From Suillus spraguei (lineage: Eukaryota > Basidiomycota > Agaricomycetes > Boletales > Suillaceae), in assembly GCA_016800925.1 (NCBI GenBank), contig JABCPU010000025.1:248001-312000 (forward strand): 64,000 nucleotides of DNA, read 5' to 3'. Below are positions 32,101 through 45,029 of the stretch, piece by piece. The notes beneath the pieces were generated by a model that saw only the letters and a list, made by a program, of their open reading frames with translations, was not told where the DNA came from and did no database searches. The position numbers were made by a program, and so were the translations under genes. The stretch's first letter is position 1, and the number at the start of each line of letters is the position of its first letter.

Positions 32101-35100
32101 ACTTGATACTGATCTTCCACGCAGGTCAACCTTGCTCGTGCTCTGTACTTTAACCCTGAAGTTGCCATCCTTGATGACCCGCTCTCAGCCGGTGAGCAAT
32201 GTGGTTTATCTTATGTCTGTCATGTTGACAAATACCTTCAGTGGATGCTCACGTCGGAAAATCCTTATTCCAAAATGCCATCGTGGGTGCTCTGCAAAAG
32301 CGTGGCATTACCGTCATTCTGGTCACGCACGCGATCCACTTCCTCTCTCAAGTAGATTACATCTATACCATGAACAACGGTGTCATCACAGAGAGTGGGA
32401 CCTACAAGGAATTAATCTCCCGCAGTGGAGGCTTCGCGCGTTTGGACCTGGAGTTCGGCGGTCGTGTGTCAACGGAGAACGGTGAAGGCCAGGTAGAGGA
32501 AGTCACTCCGCAAACAGGTATTACCATCGAGGATGCGAAGTTGAAGTCAGAACAAGCCAGAAAGGAGGCTACTGGCAGTGGCAAACTCAAAGGTCGCTTA
32601 ATCGTCAAAGAGAAGCGGTCGACGGGATCTGTGCAATGGGAAGGTGCGATCAAGCTCATCCGAAGGGTTTCCCTGGATTGAACCACTTTCAGTCTACTGG
32701 ACCTATTTGGTTGCGGGCCGCGCTTCAATAACAGGGCCTCTACTTCTTTTCTTCGTCATTGCGATGCAAGCAAGCCTGATTTTGAACACGTATGTGCTAG
32801 TTTGGTGGGGAAGCAAGTCGGTGTCTTTTTATCGACTTCTTTATTTCCTTTCTCAATCCTAGCGTAGTGAATTCAAGCAACCAATCTCATTCTATCAGGC
32901 GCTGTACGGCTGTCTAGGGGTTGCTCAGGCAATCTTCACTTTTTTTCTGTAAGTCAGTTCCAACCCCAGATGGCGGTACGCTCACTGAATGCAGTTGTGC
33001 CGGAGTGGACATCATTTCCTATTACGTGTCTCAAAACCTGTATAACAAGTCTGTTCACAATGTCTTTCATGCACCAATGTCCTTTTTCGACACTACAGTG
33101 AGTGGCCGTGTATGAAAGCGCTCAAATAGATCCATACTATGTTCCTGTAGCCTATGGGCCGAATCTTGAGCATTTTCGGCAAAGATATTGACAGTCAGCA
33201 TCTCACTAATTTGTGCTATGCTATGCTTTGCTGAAACCTTTTGCTTAGGTGTCGACAATCAATTACCACGTGAGTCATCTGTCACTGCACGGTTAGATGT
33301 TACTTATGCATGGTCCAGATTCGATGAGATTGTGTACGTTAAATGCACACTTTGCTTACGGAGACTGACCATGGCGATCCAGTTATCTATACGCTGTCTA
33401 GCCTTCTAGGCTCCGTCGTCGTTGTCGCTGTCCTTGAACCATACTTTGGTTAGTAAATAGGCATCATTTGCAGGAATATGGCTCAGGTTTGTCTAGTTAT
33501 TGTTGTGTTATTCATCACTCTCGGTTATAGCTACTTCGCTGCGTTCTATCGAGCCAGTTCTCGCGAGGTTAAACGCCTAGGTTTGTTATTGTGTTTCTGC
33601 CCTAGAAAGTCACTGCTAATATTGGTCATCAGACTCTATGTTTCGCTCTCTTCTGTATGCCCACTTTTCGGAGACTTTGACAGGACTTCCTACCATACGA
33701 AGCTACGGAGAAATGAAGCGGTTCATTACCGCCAATAGATACTACGTTGATCTGGAGGACAGAGCTTTGTACCTCGTGATTACGAACCAGAGGCAAGTAA
33801 CCTTATACATATCTTGGCGGTCGTTGGTTCATTATATTCCTCAAGATGGCTAGCAGTAAGGTTGGACTTCATGGGAGGCATATTGGTCTTCCTTGTAGGT
33901 GTCTATTTAATGACAAAAACCGTGACCTCATATTCTACGAACGCTAGGTTGCTCTTATGGCCGTGGTCGATGTCTCTGGAATAAACGCAGCCCAGATAGG
34001 ATTGGTACTTACATATACCAGTGGGTCACCTGATGTTGCCACCAAAGTATGCATGATGAATTTCGTATCAAAGCCGTCCTATCACAAACGTGTAGTCAGT
34101 TAACCAAACAAACAGCAGACGTTGAGGTGAGGCTTTCCTTATCTTATAATGTAGACCATTCAATCGCTGTTTGGCTCAGAATTATATGAACGCAGTGGAG
34201 CGATGTGAGTGGCTGATTTGATGACACATTTCACTTACACCTCGCAGCGGTAGAATACGTCGCAGGTGACACGATACCTCAGGAGGCTCCGCATGAGATC
34301 GAAGAACGAAAGCCACCAGCGCAATGGCCTCAACATGGCGCGATCGAATTCAACGATATTAAAATGGCATATCGGCCGGGCCTTCCTAATATATTGAGGG
34401 GAATCTCGGTCAAGGTCAGGGGAGGTGAAAAGATAGGTGTTGTCGGAAGGCCAGTTGGTTTGTCGAATCTACATACATGTACTAATGTGGTGTCCCTTCA
34501 GGACTGGTGCTGGCAAATCTTCGTTGATGCTCGCACTATTTCGAATTGTTGAGTTGTCTGGTGGTTCAATAACTATCGATGGGTACGTTGGTCATCCCTC
34601 GTGATGAATATTAATTGTTACCCCTTCCAGGGTCGATATATCTACAATTGGTCTTAAAGATCTCCGCTCCAAGATTTCTATTATCCCACAAGATGTTTGT
34701 AAAGTTTCCATGCACCAGCTAACACAAGAAGGACTGATGTACAAACCTGATAGCCTCTTTTATTTAGCGGTTGGTCTTGTGAATCTACATGTTCTCGTTT
34801 GAAGGACTTAAATATTATCAGGTACCATGCGTTCCAACCTGGATCCATTCTCCCAACATAGTGACGCAGAGCTGTGGGATGCGCTGCAACGATCTTATCT
34901 GTTTGATTCTAGTATCACCTCGAAACAGTCATCTTCCATTGGCGGCGTCAGAGGGGAGCAAGCTCTTACCAGCCGCTACGGTCTTGACAGCACCGTTGAA
35001 AGCGAGGGAACGAACCTCAGTGTTGGAGAGAGATCTCTACTCAGTCTAGCTCGTGCGCTAGTGAAAGACTGCAAAATCGTTGTGCTTGACGAGGCCACGT

Positions 35101-35521
35101 TAGTCATGTGCTCTTCTCCTGGATGCATGATGTTTGATTTTTTTCACTGGCAGTGCCTCTGTCGATCTTGATACTGATAACAAGATCCAGTACACAATCC
35201 AAACGGAATTCCGGGGTCGCACGCTACTTTGTATTGCCCGTGCGTTCTATCATTTTTGCTCTTGGTACAATACTGTAATATGATGATACTTCAGACCGAC
35301 TTCGAACTATCATTTCATACGACCGGATTCTGGTCCTCGATGCTGGCCTTGTTGCAGTGGGTTCCTGTTTGAACGCCTTCCAGCGGTTATCAACTCACAC
35401 CCTCTTGAAGGAATTTGACACACCATCCAATCTCTTCAAAATAGAGGGTGGACTTTTCCGCGGAATGTGTGAGGGGAGTAATATATCATTGAAAGATATA
35501 GAGACAAGTAGAGGGGTTTGA
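29137..35521 (+). CDS. ABCC/MRP-type ABC transporter, full-length with many introns
   Basis: About two dozen short introns join exons into a protein of roughly 1400 residues with the order TMD1-NBD1-TMD2-NBD2. N-terminal conserved blocks include [16 protein letters not shown] and ANIGRG-like [20 protein letters not shown]1 has Walker A GPVGSGKS (an intron splits K and S), [15 protein letters not shown], signature LSGGQKQR and Walker [14 protein letters not shown]2 has [32 protein letters not shown] and [10 protein letters not shown]. The stop follows [13 protein letters not shown]. All splices I traced keep the frame, so it is probably functional. ABCC pumps export conjugates, toxins or metabolites using ATP; the substrate is unknown. 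The intron at 34450-34501 starts GCCAGT, not GT. The neighbouring P450 is convergent, 410 bp away. Confidence 0.88.
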
Positions 35522-35931
35522 ATAATGACGGTGTTTCATGTCGATTTCTTTTCATATTGGTGAGGCCCCACCATGATGTCGCCCTTTACTTAGGCTTGAA
35601 AGGATATAAACCTTCTTATCTTCAGATAGATACGCAGGTGTCCACGAACACGAGCACAGAATACACATCACCCAATAATGAGAACTTGTTTTGCTACAAA
35701 AATAAACTTATTGGATGTTTATTGAGCTACATTTCAATTTTAGGGGCTAGTACCACACTGTAACAGTACTATATGACTCGGAATAAAATAAACAAGGCAT
35801 GCTACAACAGTCTCAATCTACCCGAGACACAGCTCTCATGTGTTCCTCCCTTCGCAAATTAATACTCGTGATGGCGCAAACAAACGGTTTCGGTTGACTG
35901 TCAGACAAACAAAATCAGCACTGGCCAGATA
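35522..35931. other. Convergent intergenic region (3' ends of transporter and P450)
   Basis: It contains the 3' UTRs of both genes and AATAAA-like motifs (for example AATAAA near 35786). No gene was seen. Confidence 0.5.
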
Positions 35932-37988
35932 TCAGTGAAATAAAACTAACACGGCGAAACCAGTAGTGTATTCCGGAATCACCAGAATATCTTTGCCTTC
36001 CGAGTCTTTGGCTTTCGTGATCCGAACAGTGGACAAAATGGAAACCATGGCAGCCCATAAAGAGAGCTCGGCGAAATGGCGTCCTGGACAAATACGCCTA
36101 CAGGTTATCGGATTGAGACATAAATTAATGAGCTTTTGAGAGTGACAATTACCTTCCGAAGCCAAATGCGAAGTGTCCTGCAAGAGGATCATCTTTTAAC
36201 TTCCCCTCAGCAGTTAGATGTCTTTGAGGATCGAATCGAGATGCATCGGGATAGAGGCTCTCGTCCCGAGATATGGCCCTGGTTGTTTTTAGGTTGCAAA
36301 CAGAGACAGTGTTCAGGCAAAGTACATACCATTCATTTACCAGGACCATTGACCCTGCGATGCTCTTCAAGTGAGTCGTGTTCATCGGTGAATAAAAGAC
36401 GAACCTTTCGGAATTATGTATCCTTCGTAAAGATCATCTTGAGACGTCATATGTGGCAACCCTTTCCTCAGCGTAAGTAAATCGATCAAATAACCAGAAC
36501 AAGGTGGTCGACCTAGTGGTACGATGGGTTGCCATCTGAGAACTTCTCGACAAATGGCTTCGATGTAGGGTAGTAATGGTTTGTGCTCAAAACTTGGGAC
36601 GTTATCCCCGCAGACGGCATTGACTTCAGCAAGTGCACGAGATTGCACGTCTGGGTGGAGTAGCATAGCCAGCACGAATGAGTGCAAAGATGATGTAGTC
36701 TTGGGAGTAAAACGTTGAGTGAGTGTCAAGATACTGACTACATAACCTCACTGTCTCCATTCCACCTAAGTTATACAAGGTGTGAAATTATTATGTATTT
36801 GTAGGTTCGATTGTGCGTTGACTTACCAACGAATCCACTAACAGCTACACCTTTCATGAACTCTTCTTGTGTTGGAGAAATATCACCCGCGTTCAGGAAC
36901 TTGGCCACGATAGAGGGTGGTCGCCTATCATCCGCCTATGATTGCGTCCAGTCAATACATCGAAAGAGGGATCCGTAGTACCCACCATCTTTTGCTTTCC
37001 TATTTCGAAAGGTTCATCCATCATCTGACGAACAAGTTTCCTACAATAAGGCGCCAAGCGCCGATCTGACGCCCCTGGAAACCACGAAGGAAGATGACCC
37101 ACTATCACAACGCTAAATGATCGAAGTGTGATAATCCATGTCCAACACGTACAAAAAGGAAAAGCCATCAGTAACGCAGCTCTTTCAGGACTCATCACTC
37201 TCTTGCCTATCTCCGTAGCCTCCCGAGTGCGACGGATCAGAGGGTCGCCCTCCGCACCAGATGGGGTTTCATATCCATATATCGCAGCGATTATGAGCGA
37301 ACCAGAATACCTAACATGCGCGGCATGAGAGGCTATGAAAAGTCAAATTGAGGATAATCAACAAACATTTCGAGGTGCTTCTCGAGTTTATGAGGAGCAC
37401 TAATGAGATCGATGACGAGTTCATAAGCTTTGCGGAAGTATAAATCATGATACTCTGCAGACGCTTCTGCTCCAAAAGTTTGATGGAAGAGCTTGCGGTG
37501 AATCCGAAGCGTCTCCCCATATGGCAGATATGCAGTATTGAAGGAGATTCCAAATCTTTCCTGTCACGTCAGTAAATTGCATGTATTAATTGGCTACACG
37601 TACTCTTCATTTGCTTGGAGGAAAGGACGTTCAGAGTATGTGGCAGAGCGTCTGTCCAAAAGCTCCCGGGCAATCTCTATGGAGTTGATGATGATGATGT
37701 GTTGTCCCAGCAGACGAGAGTACACGATATTACCTGACATACCATCAGTGTTAGGCTTTGGCATTGACAAGGAGTGTCAGACGGCCCACCGTGTTTTTCT
37801 TTCCAGTTAGTATATGTAAGCCAAGGCTGAGAAACATCTATATCGAAAGCGTTGCCCACGAATGGAAGCAAACGAGGGCCCGGTGGAAGTGGCAGCAGAT
37901 TCAAGTTCTTGCTTGCCGACCTCCATGCTAGGACAAGAGGAACGATCAAGATGGCGCCATACAAAGCGAGGTGGGTGTCCGATGGCAT
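35932..37988 (-). CDS. Cytochrome P450 monooxygenase
   Basis: Multi-exon gene on the minus strand, about 510 residues. The N-terminus has a membrane anchor (ALYGAILIVPLVLAW) and the hinge LPLPPGPRLLPFVGN. Mid-regions include YSERPFLQANEE and AAIYGYETPSGAEGDPL. The I-helix area is GFVGGMETTTSSLHSF after splicing at 36770-36680. The K-helix ExxR is in REVLRWQP, the PERF-like motif is FDPQRHL, and the heme loop FGFGRRICPGRHFAE is split by an intron at about 36100-36150. All key residues, including the heme-ligand cysteine, are present. The protein is ER-anchored and oxidises small molecules with a P450 reductase. The fold resembles fungal P450s of the CYP64/CYP5144-like type, but the family cannot be fixed by eye. 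Confidence 0.87.
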
Positions 37989-38559
37989 GATCAGTAGTCA
38001 CGCTGTTTCACAACGTGTCAACTTATACAGCCTGAGTGCTTGGACTTAGTCCTGCCGATTTTGGACAACCTAAAATCCAGAAGATGGGCCAGAATTTTGA
38101 AGAGGAGTAGAATACTGAGTACTGTGTAATGCCATACTTGCTAATTTACGTACGGCTGACATGGGAGGCGACGAGATTCCGAGACAGTAGCTCGGGTAAC
38201 TTGAACTTCGGCCCGGGAGCCTGTGAGCACTAGCCGTCGTTAGTGTCTTTACATATAGTATTCACAACTTGAAACTTGACTACATACCGCAGTAAGTAGT
38301 ACATATAGAAAGATGAAATCACTCACTATCGTGTAAATCATGATGGAAACTCCTTGCGATTGGGGAATCCGAGATCGAAGGCAGTCATGGTTTTAGCGCT
38401 CGAATGAAGCTTCACAGGTCCTTTAAAAAAAACTCCTCTCCGTGATCCAGACAACAGAATGGACGGACCCTATCTTGGTGGGCACGACCGTGCAGTATTA
38501 TAGAAGGTTACAACTAAAATCCGGAGTGTTTCTAGCTATAGTTTCCTTCCCAGAATCAG
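37989..38559. other. P450 promoter region and boundary with the inverted duplication
   Basis: No gene was recognised. From about 38560 the sequence becomes the 3' flank of the degraded DUF4470/MYND copy. Confidence 0.45.
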
Positions 38560-41500
38560 CTGATCAGCGGCGTGACCTCTATGGGCGTCTACGAGGATTC
38601 GCAGTACAATCTGGTCAAATAATAATATAGTGGGTTGATTTCTGATTTTAATCGACATGTTGATCACAATCCAATTTATATTCTACAGAATACTAGTACA
38701 TAGCATGAATACAGCAAAACAATCGACATAGCATTTATTCGCATCTCTTCAGGAACATGGCACTACGCAGCGCTTCGCGTGCCCTTTCTCGACCCTTTTT
38801 TTTTAGAAAACAAACGAAAAAACACGGAAATAAAAGCAAAGCAAAAAAACGACAAAACACAAAAGTACCCGCCTAGGCGTCAGCAGAGTCTTCGTAGTAA
38901 CGACACCTACATTTTCCATGTACGACAGCGTAAATAGTGGACTGATCGCTGCCCTCGTCACATGCGGCGCAAGCGCGCGAAGCATCGGGTATTTCTTCAC
39001 AAATGCCTCTGCTCCCACCCCGGCGCCGCAAGAGCAAATAGGACTCTCGTCTGGCTCAAAAGTTAGAGGGATAGCACCTTGGACGTGGTACTCGCAGTTG
39101 GTCTTGTGCTCCCAAGTACGGCATCGCTCCGTTGCGGCCACGAGGAGGTGCATCCATGCTTTCCTCTCTTCGACAGATATCCCCAATTGCTTCATATTGT
39201 TGCTAGACGTCACATGTCCGAAAACCTTGCTGAGAGCCTCAGCCTTCGCAGATGATGGGGAAGACGGCATCACCCAAGCATCAGCAACTATGGCGTGCGA
39301 GCCAAGGTCCAAACGGAGGTCCGTGATGAATAACATAACAAAGATCTTCTGTTCGTCCTGCAAGGCGTAGCATAGAGGGGGTTTGCCATCTGCAATACCG
39401 CTTGCGAGCCCAAATATCAAATGAAGTGTGTGTTTAATATCCAGCAGCGTGGACCCCGGTTTCAAACCCCGGGGGATGCGTCTTTCGCGCTGAGAAAACA
39501 TGCAGGAGACGTGAGGGTTGACCCAGTCGAGAGCCTTCTCATTGGTGATGCCGAAAGGCACACATTGGTCGAGGTTAACTCGATGCATGTTCCACAAAGC
39601 AAGATCACCTCCCTGGGGAATGACAGGGAACATGTCTGTGTCGGTTTCTCCAGAAGTAAGTTTCAGGGGCAAGGTGACCTGCGCTGAGTTAGAACCGAGT
39701 ATTTGGAGAGACAGAGATAGAGGAAACGCACTTCGATGTATAGCGACTTTTGTGCAACGCGAAGCTTGGCTTTCTTAGCGTCGATAGGAAGCGGGAAAGG
39801 TACTACCCGCAAAGACTTCTCCCCCAGAACGATGGCGATTGAATGCGTCGAGACTTGGTTCACAGTGGGAGTAGCACCGCTGGTCAGGGAAGCTTTCATC
39901 TCTGGTTCAACGATGTCCACATGAGTGGTGAATGACAGAGGCTTCTTGCATTCTTTATCAAACGTCACAAATGTGGCGTCAGGCGTCTTCGTAGGACAGC
40001 CGCTGACCTGCACTATATTGTTCTCCTCAGCACTCCCTGGGACAGTATTAGGACGCTGTCGCAGGATATGCACGAATTCCTTATTTCCCATGTCCGCACG
40101 AATAAGGAAAGGTCAAACCCCAGCTTCATGAAGAGTGACATGCATGCCGGGGTGGATAGAACAGCCAAAACGACCGACAACTGATGCTCGGTCGAAAACA
40201 CAACAGATGGTACCCAGAACCACACCACGAGAGGGGAAGTTCCGTACCGTCTAGCAGTGTCCTCCTCGATAACTGCAGTTTTGCCATCGCCCTTGCCGCT
40301 GATCTTGACAGTTCCGAAAACTGTGTTGATGCACGAAAACGTATTCGAGGTTATTGCTCCTCTGACGTCACACTGCAATATAGGTGTTCCAGCCTCGTCA
40401 AGATCGGGTAAGAGCGACCGGAGGCGAGCCCGAGGAATGACGAGAAGGATACAGACGGTCTGCGGGACCGTCTTCCAATCGCGAAAACAAGAGGCCTTTC
40501 AAGGCGATATACTTCCTCCACCTTTTGTAGAGACATCCATTCTACAGTGAAAACGCAAGAAGGTGCAGCTGGCAGCAGAGATCTTGGTAATGGTTCATCC
40601 CGGTCAGAAGGGTCCTATCATTCAATATCTTGTCGTGAAGCATGTTCATGGTTGGGTCCCAGTCCGTGATCACCCTCTTTTTGACGACACCCAAAACCTC
40701 CGCGTACGCACGACGGTGGTAATGTACGTCCCAAAGATTCTGATTGACGACGAAGACAACTTGATCATGGACCTTTTTCGTGCTATGTTTTGATAAAAAA
40801 ACATGTCGAGATAAACATTAAAGAGGACGCCTGCAAGCTGTTCCGGAGCGATGACGATAGGGCAGTCAAGGTCAATCACGAGTTTCTCAGCCTGGCCGAG
40901 CAGCTTCCAAGCGAGTCGCTCGTGATTTTGAGTTACATTCTGTGTCGCAGCTTGCATGAGGACTCATGTATATTCGACCGGTTCATGAACTGCGAAATGA
41001 AGGACACGGGAATAAGGCCGAGGAGTAACCCAATAGTCGCAATATCCCCACAGAGTTGCTGTGGCAACGCGTCTTCTGGGCCGCTCCCGGAGAGGCCTTC
41101 CGTGTACAACGTAGCGGATAGAGTTTGCTGAAGAATAGGAGAAGTAACAACGAGGATGTTCAATACGCCGACGTGATCGAGAAGGTTGGAAGTATCGATG
41201 ATGTTGAACATGGTCGGTGCGGGTGACTGTGCACTAGTTCCGTAGGCATTAGGATCCAAGGTGATGCACGCGCTCTTCCAAGGAGCAACAAGGAATGGTG
41301 TGATGTCGATTTCATGTGCGGAGTAGCCAAGAGCTTGACAGAAGCTCAAAGCATCTCCCACAAAGAAACGTATGATGAACGAGCTAGGAGAAGATGGACC
41401 TTGACTGCCCAAGACCTTGGAAACTGAAGTGCACCACCTGGAAAATTGCGTCTTACAGACATTTACTACGTCTTTCAAAGTAGTTTGCTCTGGATGGCGA

Positions 41501-42735
41501 GCGCTTCCGATAGCTGGAGCAAGCGCTTCCGCCACATGAAAGCAAGAGAGAGGGTCTGTTCCATAGTGGACCCCAAATTTGTCACCGACCATGGAGAATG
41601 CTAGAGTTGGATTTGGACGTAAAACCTCCGATGGTCTTTTAGGGACGGCAGAGCATATGCCTGTCTCCCAATAAATGTTGTAGTGGTCACTCGCCATCTT
41701 GAGTGCATACATCGACAGTGGCCCGGCTGCCCGACTTGCTGTAAACACGAATTTGAATTTTGCCCTCGAAGCCTTGACGTCAGCAGCATATGCTGATTTA
41801 AACGCTTTTGCCTCGCTAGGAGAGTAAGTCGTTGTTCTGACGTAGAGCTGCCAAAGGCGCCGTAACTCGGCGAGTGTATCTCTAGTGCACATATGAAGGA
41901 AATGACCGTAACGACTGTTTCTCCAGCTATCCATATCGCTGGATAGCTTGATCAACTTCCTGCACTGTGATATGAGCAGGTCATGGGAAGCTTTGTCGAG
42001 ATAAAAGTGGAAAAAGATGTTCCAAATTTGCGGTACTTTTTGCACAGCACCTTCATCGGCAAGGAGAGTGAATAAGATAACATTACGAGCTGTTTGATAC
42101 ATTAGCGTAAGAAGACGGAACAAGTATTAACCATGGGCTTGCCAATGACTGCACTCTCGATGTCGCAACAAGTGAAGTCCAGCTTTCGTGACGCTGAGTA
42201 CGGAACATTAGCGTGCTACCCTATTAAAAGATTCACGTGCTTTTACCTTGCAAGCCGGTGCTGTTCGTATATACGGTGTAAAGGATATGCCTCGGATCGC
42301 CGCATCCAAGAAGCAGCACCTCTGCTTTTTCAGATGGACAAAGATCTTGTGTGAGGCAAACTGCAGATGTATTCCCAATAGGATAGAAAAATTGTTTTCC
42401 TCTCCATATGGCAGGGTGGGCCATGATCTCGGTGTTGATTACTAGTAACTAACTGATGAGTACGAAGATGCCAGCACAATGAAACGAGCAAGTCAGGAAG
42501 GACTAGATCACTTGGAAGGTACAGCCTGAGGCAACACGTTGACTCAACGAGGCTGTTAGTCACTAGAAGGTCCGTGAGCCTCATGTCCATGATGAATTCG
42601 GCTCCGAGCTTGGTTCTGAACGTTAACTTGTAGGTTAGTTTGCAAAGTACATGGGACTGACTGATTCAGAATTTCATGATTGATTCAGGACAATTTGAAG
42701 GTAGTTCATGGTGAATATTCACCTTAGTACGCCTT
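38560..42735 (-). repeat. Inverted segmental duplication, arm B
   Basis: It is the reverse-complement counterpart of about 19185-23420 and includes 5' and 3' flanks. The 15 kb between the arms holds the cornichon, RRM, ABCC and P450 genes. Confidence 0.8.
38803..42424 (-). pseudogene. DUF4470/MYND pseudogene (copy B), MYND finger lost
   Basis: The start (MAHPAIWRGKQFFYPIGN), introns 1 and 2 (again with a GCAAG donor) and about 390 codons of exon 3 are still open. Single-base losses then shift the frame near 40970 and 40735, and further shifts occur near 40480 and 40110. The last segment (38803-39672) stays parallel to copy A up to LFTLSYMENVG. It then runs into an A/T-rich stretch, and the MYND cysteines are gone; only a faint trace of the WKGHKKC end remains near 38790. 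It cannot produce a full protein, though it could be transcribed. Copy A at 19-23 kb is the functional relative. Confidence 0.85.
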
Positions 42736-43824
42736 AATTAATCATCGCAGTTATTGACAACAAGCTTTCGGTTTCAGCAGAGGTAGATAGTTTTGTTACG
42801 ACATGTATAAACACGAAAGGCATGTTGTCTAACAGGTTATGCTGTGTTGTTGGCTTCAGCCTGCAGTATGTTGTTGCGTGTTTATATTAATTATTATTGA
42901 CTTATAGTGATTATCACAAGATATGTCTGACTCCTACTACTACCAGCTGGCACAACTTATTCTAGTACTAGTATAGTCTCGCGGTTAGACTCGGGATCCC
43001 TTTGGATGTCATGTCAATGGGCTCGTGGTACCGCAGCCTTGTCCCACGAATCTATTCATAGGACTCTGACGCGCTAAATTATGGCGGAATACATGGGATC
43101 GCCAAACACCCAAGTTTGCCACGAGTATGAGTTATGTCCCTCCACCGTGATCGTACCTGAAAGTTTTTCGAGTAGAATGATACGGGCAGAAGTGAGTAAG
43201 TGTCATTCAGTACTGGTACGAAAAGTAAATTCTTTTATAGCTTAGCGAGTAGTTCATCAAAGCAGTACGCAAGGATTTTGTGTATTATGTAGGTTAAGTG
43301 GCTGGCCTAATTGGTTTTGGAACAGTTGTTATTACCCGTCTACGGGAATGCGCAGTGACTCCACGGTGGTTACAAGATGCACTTAACCTAGGGTCTCACG
43401 AAGGCAGATCTAGTGAAGTAAGAAGCGTTTTGCATACCGCTTTTTTCATTGACGCGTGTTCGAATGGTGGCGAAAGCGTAGTACGACATGGATTTTGAGG
43501 GTTTATAAAACTACTGTACTTACAGGCAAACTTTTACGCTTGCAACAATCTTGACATGTGGGTGAAAACCCATCTCGGAATCGGATTGCCTGGAAGTACT
43601 AACTTTCATCTTGTGCGCTAGTGACAGAACTTAGCTATGAAGTCACTATTCCGAGATCGCTACACCTAGAAATCGAGTGAAAATCGCAGTAAGTCCATCC
43701 ACAGTAATCGTACAAGGTTCCTAGACTGAATCCCGCAGCCTAAGGATAGTTGTGCTGTAGTGTGCATTATCATCCGGGTCAGCACTAGTGTAGAGTAGTA
43801 TGCCATCGTGTGCAAGACCGCTAG
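42736..43824. other. Gene-free stretch
   Basis: No gene, RNA or clear repeat was recognised on either strand. Confidence 0.4.
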
Positions 43825-44928
43825 TCAATACAGAATCATTTCTGCAATCTTGCTAGCTCGCTCCCGACTTCCCGAAGCCGAAAGTGATTGTCTCGTCGAC
43901 CAGTAAGGTTCCCCTGTCGTTGCCAGTGTTAATCTGCGATCGAGTAATTTTGGGTGTATATGGAAAATGTGAGCTTTGACCCAGATAGTCATCCCACGGC
44001 TGATCTGTCGTACCCACAGCTGAAACTTCGGAATTCCCTCTTTCTTGCAGGAGTGGACATAGATATCGCCAACCTTGGGTGCTATGCACTCGCGAGGGTA
44101 CCGAAGCTCTGATGAACTCCTGGACTTGTACCAACCCATGAAGAGATCCTTGTTGTTAAGCTTGCGTTCTATTCGGAGAAGTTTCAAGGTGGTATTCGTG
44201 GCTAGAAAGACGCGTGGCTCTTTCTTTGTCACAGCCTGATCCTTGGCCACCGACTCCTGTCTCTCTATTTCCGGGTTCTCTGTTTCCATTCGTTCGATTT
44301 CCGTTCTCTTTGTTTCCTTGGTTGCTGACTCCATTGTCTTTATTTGCATTCTTTCTATCTCCAATTTCTCTGCCTCCCTGTTCCATGCCTCTCTTCTTGA
44401 GTTCGCCTCTCCTTTATCTGTTATCCTTTGGTCTTTCTTCGTTATCGTATCTCTCATTTCTGGCCTAAAAATTTCTGACATGAACGATGCGTGTGATTCA
44501 TCGGCAATAACGATGGGGTGTACACGACTACCAGACGCGGAAGGCTGCACGTTAAGGCTGGCAGGAGCCGGGACACTCATCGTTTCATCTGTAGCTCCAG
44601 AGTCTGATGGATGCCTAGAACTGGTGTCAGATTGAATATGCGCGTGGATAGCGGAACCTACTTGGAACAGACCCTTGGGGGAACATAGACCTAGAACTGC
44701 TGTCAGACTGACTACATCCACGTGAATAACAACACCTACTGAGAAGAGAGTATTTGTGGAACATCGGGAACTGATTGTTTGTGATTCACAACTGCAGCAT
44801 CGTGCATGGGAGCTGGCACGGCACCTAGATTCTGATCTGGGAGCATGAAGGTTCAACAAAATTGGTGTGATCTGGCACAACCTGTTGCACGCATGGCCGG
44901 AGACGTGTCCCACAGTCTGAAAGTGCAA
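43825..44928 (-). CDS. Hypothetical protein with charged repeat segment
   Basis: One uninterrupted frame of 367 codons, the longest in the region. The middle (about residues 165-235) is a highly charged, probably coiled-coil stretch with IERM/IERQ/IKTMES-type imperfect repeats. The C-terminal part (DLFMGWYKSRSSSELRYPRE, then VGDIYVHSCKKEG and GEPYWSTRQSLSASG) looks globular. No family is recognised. The N-terminal ~100 residues are Cys/Ser-rich and may be untranslated or an upstream intron, so the true start could be lower, for example at 44587. The length makes chance unlikely. Confidence 0.4.
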   Translation of the reverse strand: MHFQTVGHVSGHACNRLCQITPILLNLHAPRSESRCRASSHARCCSCESQTISSRCSTNTLFSVGVVIHVDVVSLTAVLGLCSPKGLFQVGSAIHAHIQSDTSSRHPSDSGATDETMSVPAPASLNVQPSASGSRVHPIVIADESHASFMSEIFRPEMRDTITKKDQRITDKGEANSRREAWNREAEKLEIERMQIKTMESATKETKRTEIERMETENPEIERQESVAKDQAVTKKEPRVFLATNTTLKLLRIERKLNNKDLFMGWYKSRSSSELRYPRECIAPKVGDIYVHSCKKEGIPKFQLWVRQISRGMTIWVKAHIFHIHPKLLDRRLTLATTGEPYWSTRQSLSASGSRERASKIAEMILY

Positions 44929-45029
44929 TGCGCTCGTGCTCTGGCAGAATCTGCTGCACGCATGACTGGGAATGGACTCTGCAGACCTAATCAGAACTCA
45001 TAAGGACATTTTATTATGATAGACTGACC

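Noticed and set aside
42950..43080. tRNA-like or primer-binding sequence (CTCGCGGTTAGACTCGGGAT)
   Set aside because: No cloverleaf could be formed and no LTR flanks it.
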